A DNA stretch of 64,000 bases from PGYR01 sp034670025 (GTDB taxonomy: Bacteria > Bacteroidota > Ignavibacteria > Kapaibacteriales > UBA2268). This document shows, piece after piece, positions 17,860 to 26,230 of this stretch. The notes under the pieces were generated by a model. The model did no database searches. It was given only the letters and a program-made list of their open reading frames with translations, and was not told the origin of the DNA. Positions within the stretch are counted from its first letter, which is position 1. Each line of letters opens with the position of its first letter. The stretch is taken from contig JAXMOE010000001.1 of NCBI GenBank assembly GCA_034670025.1, forward strand, positions 372,001 to 436,000, given 5' to 3'. The position numbers and the translations under genes are program-made.

Positions 17860-20412
17860 TTATAGTACTGATTCTAATTCAGAATCACTTTCCATTAATA
17901 CAGTTCTTGGTTTTGAACCATTGAATGGCCCAACTACACCTGCTCTTTCTAATTCATCTACTATTTTTCCAGCTCGTGCATAGCCTACTCTAAGCTTTCT
18001 TTGTAGCATAGAAACTGAACCAGATTGAGTTTGAATAATCACTCTTGCTGCTTCTTCGAACAAATCATCTCTATCCGAAGCATCATAATTATTTGCTTCA
18101 TTTCTATTTTTCAAGATTGTGCTTGGTAGCTGATAAGGCATAGAGTACCCACTCTGATTGCCAATAAAATCACATATTTTTTCAATTTCATCTGTAGAAA
18201 TAAACGAGTTCTGAATCCTTACTGGCTTAGGAGTGCCAGGGGAAAGATATAATAAATCACCATTACCAAGTAATTTTTCTGCTCCACCCATATCAAGTAT
18301 AGTTCTTGAATCAATTTTTGAAGCTACCAAGAATCCAATTCTTGCTGGGAAATTAGCTTTTATAATTCCTGTAATAACATCTACACTTGGTCTTTGAGTT
18401 GCCAGAATAAGGTGAATACCTATTGCCCTTGCTTTTTGTGCTAATCGGATAATGGGAATTTCGATTTCTTTAGATGCTGTAAGCATTAGGTCGGCTAACT
18501 CATCTATTACACATACAATATAAGGCATCTTTCTGTGCTTCATCGAAGAATCTTCATCATATTTTCCATCAGCCACCTTTTTATTATAATCTACTATATT
18601 CCTTTGGCCAACATTTGATAGTATGGTATATCTTTCTTCCATCTCTAAAACTAAAGATTTTAGGATAGATACAGCGTCATCTGGTTCAGTAATAATCAAA
18701 TCACTAACATCTGGTGTTGAAGCGAGATAATGGTTTGACAAAGCCGAGTATTGAGTTAGTTCAACTTTCTTAGGGTCAATTACAACAAATTTTAGTTCAT
18801 CTGGTGGCATTTTGTAAAGTAACGAGGCAATGATAGTATTAATACCAACAGATTTACCAGAGCCAGTAGAACCAGCAATAAGTAAATGGGGCATTTTTGC
18901 CAAATCAGCAATAAAGACATCACCATTGATTGTTTTGCCTAAAGCCAAAGGTAAATTTTGATCACTATTTCTGAATTTGTTTGTGTTTACCACACTTGAA
19001 AATGAAACTAATGAGGGATTAGAATTTGGTATTTCAATCCCAACTGTACCTTTACCTGGAATTGGTGCAATTATTCTTATTCCTTTTGCTTTCAGGGCCA
19101 TAGCCAAATCGTCTGATAAATTTTCAATCTTACTGATTTTAATTCCTGCAGCCGGAACAAATTCATATTGGGTCACAACTGGACCAGGGGTTACACTCAA
19201 ATTCTCAATATTAATTTTAAAGGTTTCTAACTTCTCCCTGAGTATTTGAGCATTCATTTTTAGCTCTGCTTCATCTACTTCATTTACTTCATAATTTTGT
19301 TCCAATAGACTCAAATCTGGTGCTTTGTAGTTTATATTTTGGTCATGAATGTAAGTGCAGATTGGGCTATCTTGTTCTTCTTCCATATCATCTAAGCTAA
19401 CTGGATTCGAAGCTCTTTTGAATTCACTGTTGTCATTATCGCTTTCTTGTACAGTAGGTACATCTGTTGTTTCTTTGCCAATATTAATTTGATCATTCTT
19501 TTCGACTGAATCTGGCAAATCAGGTTCTGCCTCTGTATCATCATTACTATTTAATGATAGTGATTTACTAGAATAATAATCTTCGGTACGGTTTTCTACA
19601 TTTTCCTTTTTGTTAATCCTTAGTTCTTCTTTTGTTTCAGATGTCGTGGGTGGAGTCTCTTCTTCTTCTTCCTTTGGTTTTACAACTTTCTTTGCTTTTG
19701 GTTTTTTACTAATCTTCTCTTTGATTTCAGTACTAGATAAACTTTCTTTTTTATCATTAATTTTATCTTTAAAACTATCTACAGTGTTCATGGTTTTGTC
19801 TAATATTTCCTCAGTATTTAATCTAAAGCCAAATATTATAGTAGCGATTAGACCAACCAAAAATATGACAAATGAACCAACATTTCCCATAAGCGAAGTG
19901 AGTAAGTATGATAAATAAAGACCAATGGAACCCGCCCATTCTTTTGGGAAAGGGTCTATCCAGTCTAAATGAAAAATAGTACCCATTAGTCCACTAAAAA
20001 CCAAAGCTCCCAAGAAGTAAAATAAAGTATCTCGTATGTTTGCTTTGGTAATAGATGAGTGTTTCAAAAGATCATAGGCCCAACGGAATAGCACGATTGG
20101 TAGTAAAATTGCAATATAGCCAAATGTCTTATTGTATATGAAATACGAGATATAAGCACCAACTAAACCAAGCCAATTCTCAACTGACTCTGCTTTTATT
20201 TGAGCTATTTCGTCGCCTGTTACTAAGCCAATTACTTCCGATGATTCCATTTGAATCGTTGACTCATCTTCGTAGGAATAAGAAATGAGAGCTATAAGTA
20301 AGAAAAATGAGACAATAAATAATAATAAAGCAAATATTTTAATTTGCTTTTCATAGTTGCTGCTTTTATTTAGAAATGAAGATTTTGTCTTCTTTTTGGT
20401 TGCTTTCGCCAT
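17860..20412 (-). CDS. ftsK: DNA translocase FtsK/SpoIIIE
   Basis: About 850 residues: four or so membrane segments in the first 200, a charged low-complexity linker (about 200-370), and the RecA-like motor with Walker A GSTGSGKS near residue 515, Walker B VIDEL, then a winged-helix gamma domain at the C-terminus (SMLQRKLRVGYARAGKIVDE). It pumps chromosome dimers through the septum and activates XerCD. I start at the ATG at 20412, which has AAGG about 8 bases upstream; an upstream in-frame ATG at 20472 exists but would run into comB and has no such site. Confidence 0.94.
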   Translation of the reverse strand: MAKATKKKTKSSFLNKSSNYEKQIKIFALLLFIVSFFLLIALISYSYEDESTIQMESSEVIGLVTGDEIAQIKAESVENWLGLVGAYISYFIYNKTFGYIAILLPIVLFRWAYDLLKHSSITKANIRDTLFYFLGALVFSGLMGTIFHLDWIDPFPKEWAGSIGLYLSYLLTSLMGNVGSFVIFLVGLIATIIFGFRLNTEEILDKTMNTVDSFKDKINDKKESLSSTEIKEKISKKPKAKKVVKPKEEEEETPPTTSETKEELRINKKENVENRTEDYYSSKSLSLNSNDDTEAEPDLPDSVEKNDQINIGKETTDVPTVQESDNDNSEFKRASNPVSLDDMEEEQDSPICTYIHDQNINYKAPDLSLLEQNYEVNEVDEAELKMNAQILREKLETFKINIENLSVTPGPVVTQYEFVPAAGIKISKIENLSDDLAMALKAKGIRIIAPIPGKGTVGIEIPNSNPSLVSFSSVVNTNKFRNSDQNLPLALGKTINGDVFIADLAKMPHLLIAGSTGSGKSVGINTIIASLLYKMPPDELKFVVIDPKKVELTQYSALSNHYLASTPDVSDLIITEPDDAVSILKSLVLEMEERYTILSNVGQRNIVDYNKKVADGKYDEDSSMKHRKMPYIVCVIDELADLMLTASKEIEIPIIRLAQKARAIGIHLILATQRPSVDVITGIIKANFPARIGFLVASKIDSRTILDMGGAEKLLGNGDLLYLSPGTPKPVRIQNSFISTDEIEKICDFIGNQSGYSMPYQLPSTILKNRNEANNYDASDRDDLFEEAARVIIQTQSGSVSMLQRKLRVGYARAGKIVDELERAGVVGPFNGSKPRTVLMESDSELESVL

Positions 20413-20429
20413 TTGTTGAACCTTATATA

Positions 20430-21149
20430 TTACTTTTTCTTTATGCTGCCGTTTGCGTAGTAGGGCAAACAATCAAATTTATCAAAAATTAATGAAAATT
20501 CAATGTCATTTATCTTCCCAGAGCTAATTAGTCTTTTAGAATGCTCAGTTTTAAAAATAATTTGTTTCATATTGTCATCAGTTAAACCTTCAATTTCAGA
20601 AGGTATTTCAAAATTCATCAAATTCAAATTTCTTATTTCTTGCAGTTTTTGGGTCAAGTAATATGCAAATAAATTATCTTCTTCACTTTCTTCCTTTTTG
20701 TAGCCAGCACTCATTAATAAAACTCTTTTGTCTGAGTCTAATTCTGACAATAAGCTCAAGATACTGTTAAAATTCAAAAAACTACCAAAATAAATTAATC
20801 CAGTTGCTTTTGCGATTTCAATAGTTTCGGTACAGTTTGTTGTTGTGAGTGCTAATTTTCTATTTTTAAGATTTAGATCAGAAAAAGTCATCGGGGAGTT
20901 ATCAAAATCAAATTGAGGTAATTTTTCACCATTTCTTTCTCCTGCAGTTAAAATTTCATTATCTTTGAACTTTAAATTTTGAACCTCACTTATATTGGTA
21001 CTTGGAATTATTTCATCAATACCTGATTTAAGGGCGGTAACAATAGTTGAACAAGCTCTTAGTATATCAATAATAATTACTACGTCGTCTTGTTTTATTT
21101 CAAAATAGTCGAATTTCTTTTTTATCAAATAAACTTGTAAGTGATTCAT
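20430..21149 (-). CDS. comB: 2-phosphosulfolactate phosphatase (ComB family)
   Basis: A 239-residue protein with the ComB signature IIIDILRACSTIVTAL (residues 24-39) and LTTTNCTETIEIA. ComB hydrolyses 2-phosphosulfolactate to sulfolactate, first described in coenzyme M synthesis in archaea; bacterial homologues are widespread and their in vivo role is unclear. No other sulfolactate gene is seen. Its ATG (21147-21149) overlaps the kdsA ATG (21148-21150) on the other strand, so the two divergent genes have no intergenic space. ftsK follows 17 bases downstream. Confidence 0.85.
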   Translation of the reverse strand: MNHLQVYLIKKKFDYFEIKQDDVVIIIDILRACSTIVTALKSGIDEIIPSTNISEVQNLKFKDNEILTAGERNGEKLPQFDFDNSPMTFSDLNLKNRKLALTTTNCTETIEIAKATGLIYFGSFLNFNSILSLLSELDSDKRVLLMSAGYKKEESEEDNLFAYYLTQKLQEIRNLNLMNFEIPSEIEGLTDDNMKQIIFKTEHSKRLISSGKINDIEFSLIFDKFDCLPYYANGSIKKK

Positions 21150-21918
21150 GAGTCTTTTTTTTATTGCTGGTCCTTGTTTAGCGGAATCTAAGGAAATGTT
21201 GTTAGAAACTGCTTCAGAGTTGAAATATATTTCAGAAAAATATGATGTAAAAATCTATTTCAAAGCTTCTTATAAAAAAGCTAATAGAACTAGTGTGGAT
21301 TCTTTCACAGGTATTGGTGATGAGTTAGCCCTTGGTTATATGGCTGATGTAAAAGAAAAATATGGGTTCGAAACATTGACTGACTTCCACTTACCTGAAG
21401 AAGCAGAATTAGCAGCTAAGTATGTTGACTGTTTGCAAGTCCCAGCTTTTCTTGCTCGTCAAACAGATTTGCTAATAGCAGCAGGGGAGACTGGGAAAAT
21501 AGTCAACATAAAAAAAGGACAATTTATGTCCCCCGATGATATGGCAAAAGCAGCAGACAAAGTCGCATCTACTGGAAATAAGAATATATGGCTAACTGAA
21601 AGGGGTACTTTCTTTGGATACAATGATTTGGTTGTTGACTTTAGGTCATTAGTAAGAATGAAAGACTTCAATTGCAAAGTGATATATGATGCAACTCATT
21701 CGTTGCAACAACCATCTATTGGTAAAGAATCTGGTGGGAGACCAGAATTTATATTGCCATTAGCTAAGGCAGCAGTAGCTACAGGTGTTGATGGTGTATT
21801 TTTTGAAACTCACCCGGACCCTAAGTCAGCAAAAAGTGATTCTGCAACACAACTTCCTTTGTCAGATGCAGAGAAGTTTGTTTCTAGTTTAATCAAAATT
21901 CATCAAGCACAGAAATAA
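21148..21918 (+). CDS. kdsA: 3-deoxy-8-phosphooctulonate synthase (KDO 8-phosphate synthase)
   Basis: A 256-residue TIM-barrel enzyme that condenses phosphoenolpyruvate with arabinose 5-phosphate for the KDO of lipopolysaccharide. Motifs are FFIAGPCLAES, FKASYKKANRTS, TDFHLPEEAE, VPAFLARQTDLL, IYDATHSLQQP and FFETHPDP. The start is fixed by an in-frame TGA six bases upstream of the ATG. It slightly lacks N-terminal residues of longer homologues but all catalytic stretches are present. The exchanger gene follows 3 bases later. Confidence 0.96.
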   Translation: MSLFFIAGPCLAESKEMLLETASELKYISEKYDVKIYFKASYKKANRTSVDSFTGIGDELALGYMADVKEKYGFETLTDFHLPEEAELAAKYVDCLQVPAFLARQTDLLIAAGETGKIVNIKKGQFMSPDDMAKAADKVASTGNKNIWLTERGTFFGYNDLVVDFRSLVRMKDFNCKVIYDATHSLQQPSIGKESGGRPEFILPLAKAAVATGVDGVFFETHPDPKSAKSDSATQLPLSDAEKFVSSLIKIHQAQK

Positions 21919-21921
21919 ATT

Positions 21922-22878
21922 ATGATATTAACTATTATCTTATTTGTAGTTGGATTTATTATATTAATCAAAGGGGCAGACTATTTAGTTGACGGTTCCT
22001 CATCAATTGCTTCTAAGTATAATATTTCAAATCTTATTATTGGCTTAACAATTGTTTCTTTTGGTACTTCAGCGCCTGAGTTAATAATAAATATTTTAGC
22101 TAGTTTTAGTGGAAGTTCTGATATTGCGGTAGGTAATGTATTAGGGAGTAATATCGCTAATATCTTCTTAATATTAGGGATTACTGCATTGATAAGCAAT
22201 TTGCCAATGAAGAAAAGCACGGTATTTTCAGAGATACCTTTTACACTGTTAGCTGTCTTTTTAGTTGGTTTTTTAGCTAATATTGATATTTTTGACGAAA
22301 GTAATGAACTTGTTCTTACTCAGTTAGAAGGTTTTATTCTACTCGTATTTTTCATACTTTTCTTAGGATATATCTATATATTATCAAAAGATGATGATGA
22401 TATTGTTGAAGATGTTGAAACTAATTTAACAACTCAAAAATCAGTTATATATATAACTATAGGGATGATAGGGCTATTCTTTGGTGGCAAATGGGTAGTA
22501 GATGGTGCTTTAGAATTTGCTGGACACTTTAATCTATCAGAGAGCTTTGTAGGATTAACGATAGTATCTTTAGGAACTTCACTTCCAGAGTTAGTCACCT
22601 CTGTAAATGCTGCTAAAAAAGGGAACTCAGATTTAGCTGTCGGCAACATAGTAGGATCTAATATATTTAATTTACTTTGGATTTTGGGAATCAGTGCAGC
22701 TATTAAAGAGCTTACTTTCACATTAGATAGCAATGTTGATATTTTAGTTACTGCATTTGCAAGTATTATGTTACTGTTGTCTATGACCTATGGAAAAAAA
22801 TACTCCATCTCGAAATTAGATGGAGTAATATATTTATTATGCTATGCTGCATATCTTGTTTATATCTATTATAGATAA
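21922..22878 (+). CDS. calcium/sodium antiporter (CaCA family, YrbG-like)
   Basis: A 318-residue inner-membrane protein of about ten helices with the two alpha-repeats of Na/Ca exchangers: GTSAPELIINIL near residue 50 and GTSLPELVTSV near 218, each followed by an AVGN(V/I)(L/V)GSNI motif. It probably exchanges Ca2+ for Na+ or H+. The ion is inferred. The stop codon directly abuts the stop of the convergent S9 peptidase gene, with no room for a separate terminator. Confidence 0.92.
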   Translation: MILTIILFVVGFIILIKGADYLVDGSSSIASKYNISNLIIGLTIVSFGTSAPELIINILASFSGSSDIAVGNVLGSNIANIFLILGITALISNLPMKKSTVFSEIPFTLLAVFLVGFLANIDIFDESNELVLTQLEGFILLVFFILFLGYIYILSKDDDDIVEDVETNLTTQKSVIYITIGMIGLFFGGKWVVDGALEFAGHFNLSESFVGLTIVSLGTSLPELVTSVNAAKKGNSDLAVGNIVGSNIFNLLWILGISAAIKELTFTLDSNVDILVTAFASIMLLLSMTYGKKYSISKLDGVIYLLCYAAYLVYIYYR

Positions 22879-24927
22879 TTAATTCTTCAAATGTTTGTCT
22901 AAGAATTTGAAAAATTCACTTTGCCAAACAATTGCATTTTGTAAACTTAGCACCCAGTGATTCTCATCAGGAAATACTAATAGTTCAGTATCAATATCGT
23001 GTAGCTGTGCTGCTGTATATGCTTCTAAACTTTGAGTATAAGGAACTCTGAAATCTTTCATTCCAGTTATAACCAACATTGGTGTGTCCCAATTCTCTAC
23101 ATAATTATGTGGTGATTGCTCTTCATAAAATTCTTTGTTTTTATCTTCCCAATAAGGTCCACCAAATTCCCAATCTGGAAAAAATAGCTCTTCTGTAGAA
23201 CCATACATACTTGTTAGATTAAACACACCACAGTGCGAAATAAAAGCATTGAACCTACCGTCGTCATTGCCCTGCATCCAGAATACAGTATAACCACCAA
23301 AACTAGCTCCCACAGCACCAACATTGTCTTCATCAACATAATCTTCCGCCATTACATTGTCAGTAGCAGCTAATATATCATCCATTGCTTGGCCATTCCA
23401 ATCACCACTGATTTGGTCGTTCCAATCTTGACCAAACCCAGGCATTCCACGTCTATTAGGAGCACATACTACGTATCCTTGTGAAGCCATAAGGTATAAG
23501 TTCCATCTATAACTAAAGTAGTTGCTAATAGTACCTTGAGGCCCACCTTGGCAATAAGTCAACATTGGATACTTCTTGTTTTTGTCAAAATTAGGTGGAT
23601 AAAGAACCCAAGTGTGTACTTTTTTCCCATCTGTACTTTCTATCATTCTTTCTTCTATTTTAATGTCTTTAAACTTAGAAAGTTGATTGTCGTTTACTGA
23701 TGTTATACGGTCTATTTTTTTACTTGACAAATTCAACGAATAATAGTCTGTTGGATAAGTCATACTTGTTCTACCAAAATAAAGTGTATTTCCATCATTT
23801 GAGAGAGCCAAACCACCATTATCATTTGTTTTATCATTAGTCAGTTGAGTGTGCTTATTAGAATTGATATCAAGACTATATAGATGCACTCTTCCTTTCA
23901 CACCAGATTCAAAATATATTGTTTCAGAATCATTGGACCATACAAGACTACCAATCCATTGGTCGAACTGATTAAGCATTTCTTTTACTTCGGCGTTCTT
24001 TCTATTATAAAGCATCAATCTAACCTTATCAGCCTCAAAACCAGGTCTTTCTTGGCTATGAAATGCAATCCATTTTCCGTCTGGTGAGTAAAGAGGATTT
24101 TTGTCATACCCTGGCATTCCTTCAGTTATATTCTTAGTTTTCTTAGTTTTTAAGTTATAAACATAAATATCTGTGTTAGTACTTCTGGCAATATTCTTTA
24201 CTTTTTTATTTGTATAAGCAATTTCATTACCGTCATTAGACCACGCTATTTGTTCACCACCACCGAAAGGCAATACAGGGCTGTCGTGCACTTGTCCTTC
24301 CATTATATCAGTAATTTCACCTGAAGCAATATCTAAGTAGAAAACGTGAGATGCTTTTTCATCTTCCCATGAATCCCAATGTCTTACAGGTAGTGAGTTG
24401 AATTTCATTGCATTGAAGCTAGTGTAATTGCCATAAGTTTTTTCCAAACTTTCTCTTACTTCAACTTCAGTAGTAAATAATATTCTGTCATTGTTAGGTG
24501 ACAGATCCATATTGCTAACGCCATTTACAACAGATGTAACTGCCTTGAAATCCTTAATTTGCAAATCGTAAACGAATACTTGCGGTGCACCTAACTTAGT
24601 AGATATATAATAAACTTTTGTGCCATCTTTTGACCATCTTGCATTGAACTCAGAGTCTTTGGTGTCAGTTAATTGAGTCATTAATTTGTTTTCAGAACCT
24701 ATAATATAAAGGTTATTCTCGGAAGTATTGGTCTTTAAATCAGGTGTTTTCATTCCAAACAGTAAAAATTTATTATCAGGCGATAGCTGCAAATCGCTAA
24801 TTCTGTTCAATGATAGCAAATCAATAGCTGAAAAAGCATGTTGTTCGGAAGGGGATTTTTTCTTTAGTCCCAACTGTGAAAACAGTAAATTAGGAATAAT
24901 AAGTGCAAGAACTAATAGTAACTTCAT
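22879..24927 (-). CDS. exported S9 family peptidase (DPP/acylaminoacyl-peptidase type)
   Basis: A 682-residue exported serine peptidase. A signal peptide ends near residue 18 (LIIPNLLFSQ); residues 30-410 form a WD40/TolB-like propeller with repeated LSPD/WSND patterns, and the alpha/beta-hydrolase domain follows. The triad is visible: S542 in GASFGGY, D625 in MKDFRVP and H657 in DENHW. It cleaves small peptides in the periplasm or outside the cell. Length is typical of the S9C group. Confidence 0.94.
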   Translation of the reverse strand: MKLLLVLALIIPNLLFSQLGLKKKSPSEQHAFSAIDLLSLNRISDLQLSPDNKFLLFGMKTPDLKTNTSENNLYIIGSENKLMTQLTDTKDSEFNARWSKDGTKVYYISTKLGAPQVFVYDLQIKDFKAVTSVVNGVSNMDLSPNNDRILFTTEVEVRESLEKTYGNYTSFNAMKFNSLPVRHWDSWEDEKASHVFYLDIASGEITDIMEGQVHDSPVLPFGGGEQIAWSNDGNEIAYTNKKVKNIARSTNTDIYVYNLKTKKTKNITEGMPGYDKNPLYSPDGKWIAFHSQERPGFEADKVRLMLYNRKNAEVKEMLNQFDQWIGSLVWSNDSETIYFESGVKGRVHLYSLDINSNKHTQLTNDKTNDNGGLALSNDGNTLYFGRTSMTYPTDYYSLNLSSKKIDRITSVNDNQLSKFKDIKIEERMIESTDGKKVHTWVLYPPNFDKNKKYPMLTYCQGGPQGTISNYFSYRWNLYLMASQGYVVCAPNRRGMPGFGQDWNDQISGDWNGQAMDDILAATDNVMAEDYVDEDNVGAVGASFGGYTVFWMQGNDDGRFNAFISHCGVFNLTSMYGSTEELFFPDWEFGGPYWEDKNKEFYEEQSPHNYVENWDTPMLVITGMKDFRVPYTQSLEAYTAAQLHDIDTELLVFPDENHWVLSLQNAIVWQSEFFKFLDKHLKN

Positions 24928-25072
24928 AATTGTTTTCTCGATTTATTTAATAATAATTTGACAAATATAAGGCATTAAATTCAAATTTTTATAATACCTA
25001 ACAGTAGGTTGACAAACTGGTTCATAAAAATTAAGTATTTTGTATTTTATATTAAATCAAAATAGAGAAAAA

Positions 25073-26230
25073 ATGTATCTAGACTTGAAAGCACTACTAT
25101 TGACATTTATATTTACTTCATTTGTGGCAGTTTCACAAAATGCTAATGATTTTATGGATGAAGTAAACAAAAACAGAGTAATTAGTACGCTAATGGAGTT
25201 TTCTGGTGAAGTTGATGTCGATGACATTGGAGTGATTCTAAATAGAAGTAATGAAGTCGGTAAAAACAAAGCACGCAAGTATTTAATTAATAGATTTAGA
25301 GATTTGAATTTAAAAGTAAAAAAAGACTATGTAACAAAATATGGTTTGAATGGCATTAATATGATAGCGACCCAACCCGGAATTATGCATCCCGATTCTA
25401 TTGTTATTATATGTGGTCACTACGATTCTGTCGATGAATATTGTGCTGACGATAATGCATCGGGTGTAAGTGCTGTACTTGAAGTTGCTACTATACTTTC
25501 TGAGTATAACTTTGAAAAGACGATAATTTATGCTTTGTGGGATTTGGAGGAAGATGGACTTTTTGGAAGTAAAGATTATGCTTTGCAAGCATTCAAAAAT
25601 GGTGATAAAATTAGTGCTGTTATAAATACTGATATGATAGGGTATGATGGTGATAACGATATGTTATTCGAATTGCATTTCAGGTATTTATATGAGGATG
25701 ATATATTTTATACAGTAACAGAGTCAATTTTAGATAAAAGTAGTTTGAGTTTAACTCCTGAATACGTATCTTTCGGAACAAATAGGAGTGATCACGCATC
25801 TTTTTGGAATTATAATTTCCCTTCAGTACTATTTACTGAAGGCTTTGAAAGTAATGATTTCAACCCAAATTATCATACTTCCTTTGATAGAGTAGAAGGA
25901 ATAAGTACAGACTATTTAATTGAAATCACTAAGTTGTTAGTCGGAGTAACATCTGAATTTGCGGTCGTAAGTAAAGAAACTTTAGTTCATGATAAAATTA
26001 AAGTAGAAAACATCTATTACAATCCTATTACTGAAAGCTTGACAATGAAGAATACGAATATTCAGGATTTTAAAAATATTGAAATATTTGATATATCAGG
26101 TAAATCAATAACAATTGAAAAATTCAATAAAGACAATAACTCTATCTCACTTTCTGAACTAATTAGTGGAGTTTATTTTATAAAAATAAACGATAGAGCT
26201 AAATCAATATCAAAGTTTATTAAATATTAA
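25073..26230 (+). CDS. secreted M28 zinc peptidase with T9SS type A sorting domain
   Basis: A 385-residue secreted aminopeptidase-like enzyme. The chosen ATG at 25073 gives a good signal peptide (LLLTFIFTSFVAVSQ); an upstream ATG at 25040 would add 11 polar residues. Zinc ligands of M28 are seen in GHYDSVDEYCADDNAS, WDLEEDGLFGS, NTDMIGYDGD and RSDHASFW. The last 75 residues (ending LISGVYFIKI...KFIKY) are a type IX secretion C-terminal domain, so the enzyme is exported across the outer membrane and processed. AGAGAAA-like purines precede the start. The 3' end overlaps the next, convergent gene by 11 bases. Confidence 0.92.
   Translation: MYLDLKALLLTFIFTSFVAVSQNANDFMDEVNKNRVISTLMEFSGEVDVDDIGVILNRSNEVGKNKARKYLINRFRDLNLKVKKDYVTKYGLNGINMIATQPGIMHPDSIVIICGHYDSVDEYCADDNASGVSAVLEVATILSEYNFEKTIIYALWDLEEDGLFGSKDYALQAFKNGDKISAVINTDMIGYDGDNDMLFELHFRYLYEDDIFYTVTESILDKSSLSLTPEYVSFGTNRSDHASFWNYNFPSVLFTEGFESNDFNPNYHTSFDRVEGISTDYLIEITKLLVGVTSEFAVVSKETLVHDKIKVENIYYNPITESLTMKNTNIQDFKNIEIFDISGKSITIEKFNKDNNSISLSELISGVYFIKINDRAKSISKFIKY

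Noticed and set aside
20412..20472. Longer FtsK start at 20472
   Set aside because: It would overlap the end of comB and has no ribosome site, while the ATG at 20412 has AAGG at the right distance.
24991..25011. Inverted repeat ACCTA-ACAG-TAGGT upstream of the M28 gene
   Set aside because: Considered as a second site for the MarR regulator, but its half-sites point the opposite way from those at 29253-29269 and the arms are only five bases.
25036..25042. TATTTTG read as a -7 box for the M28 gene (also seen before mgtE and the WD40 gene)
   Set aside because: One base short of TAnnTTTG and without a -33 TTG at 19-20 bases.
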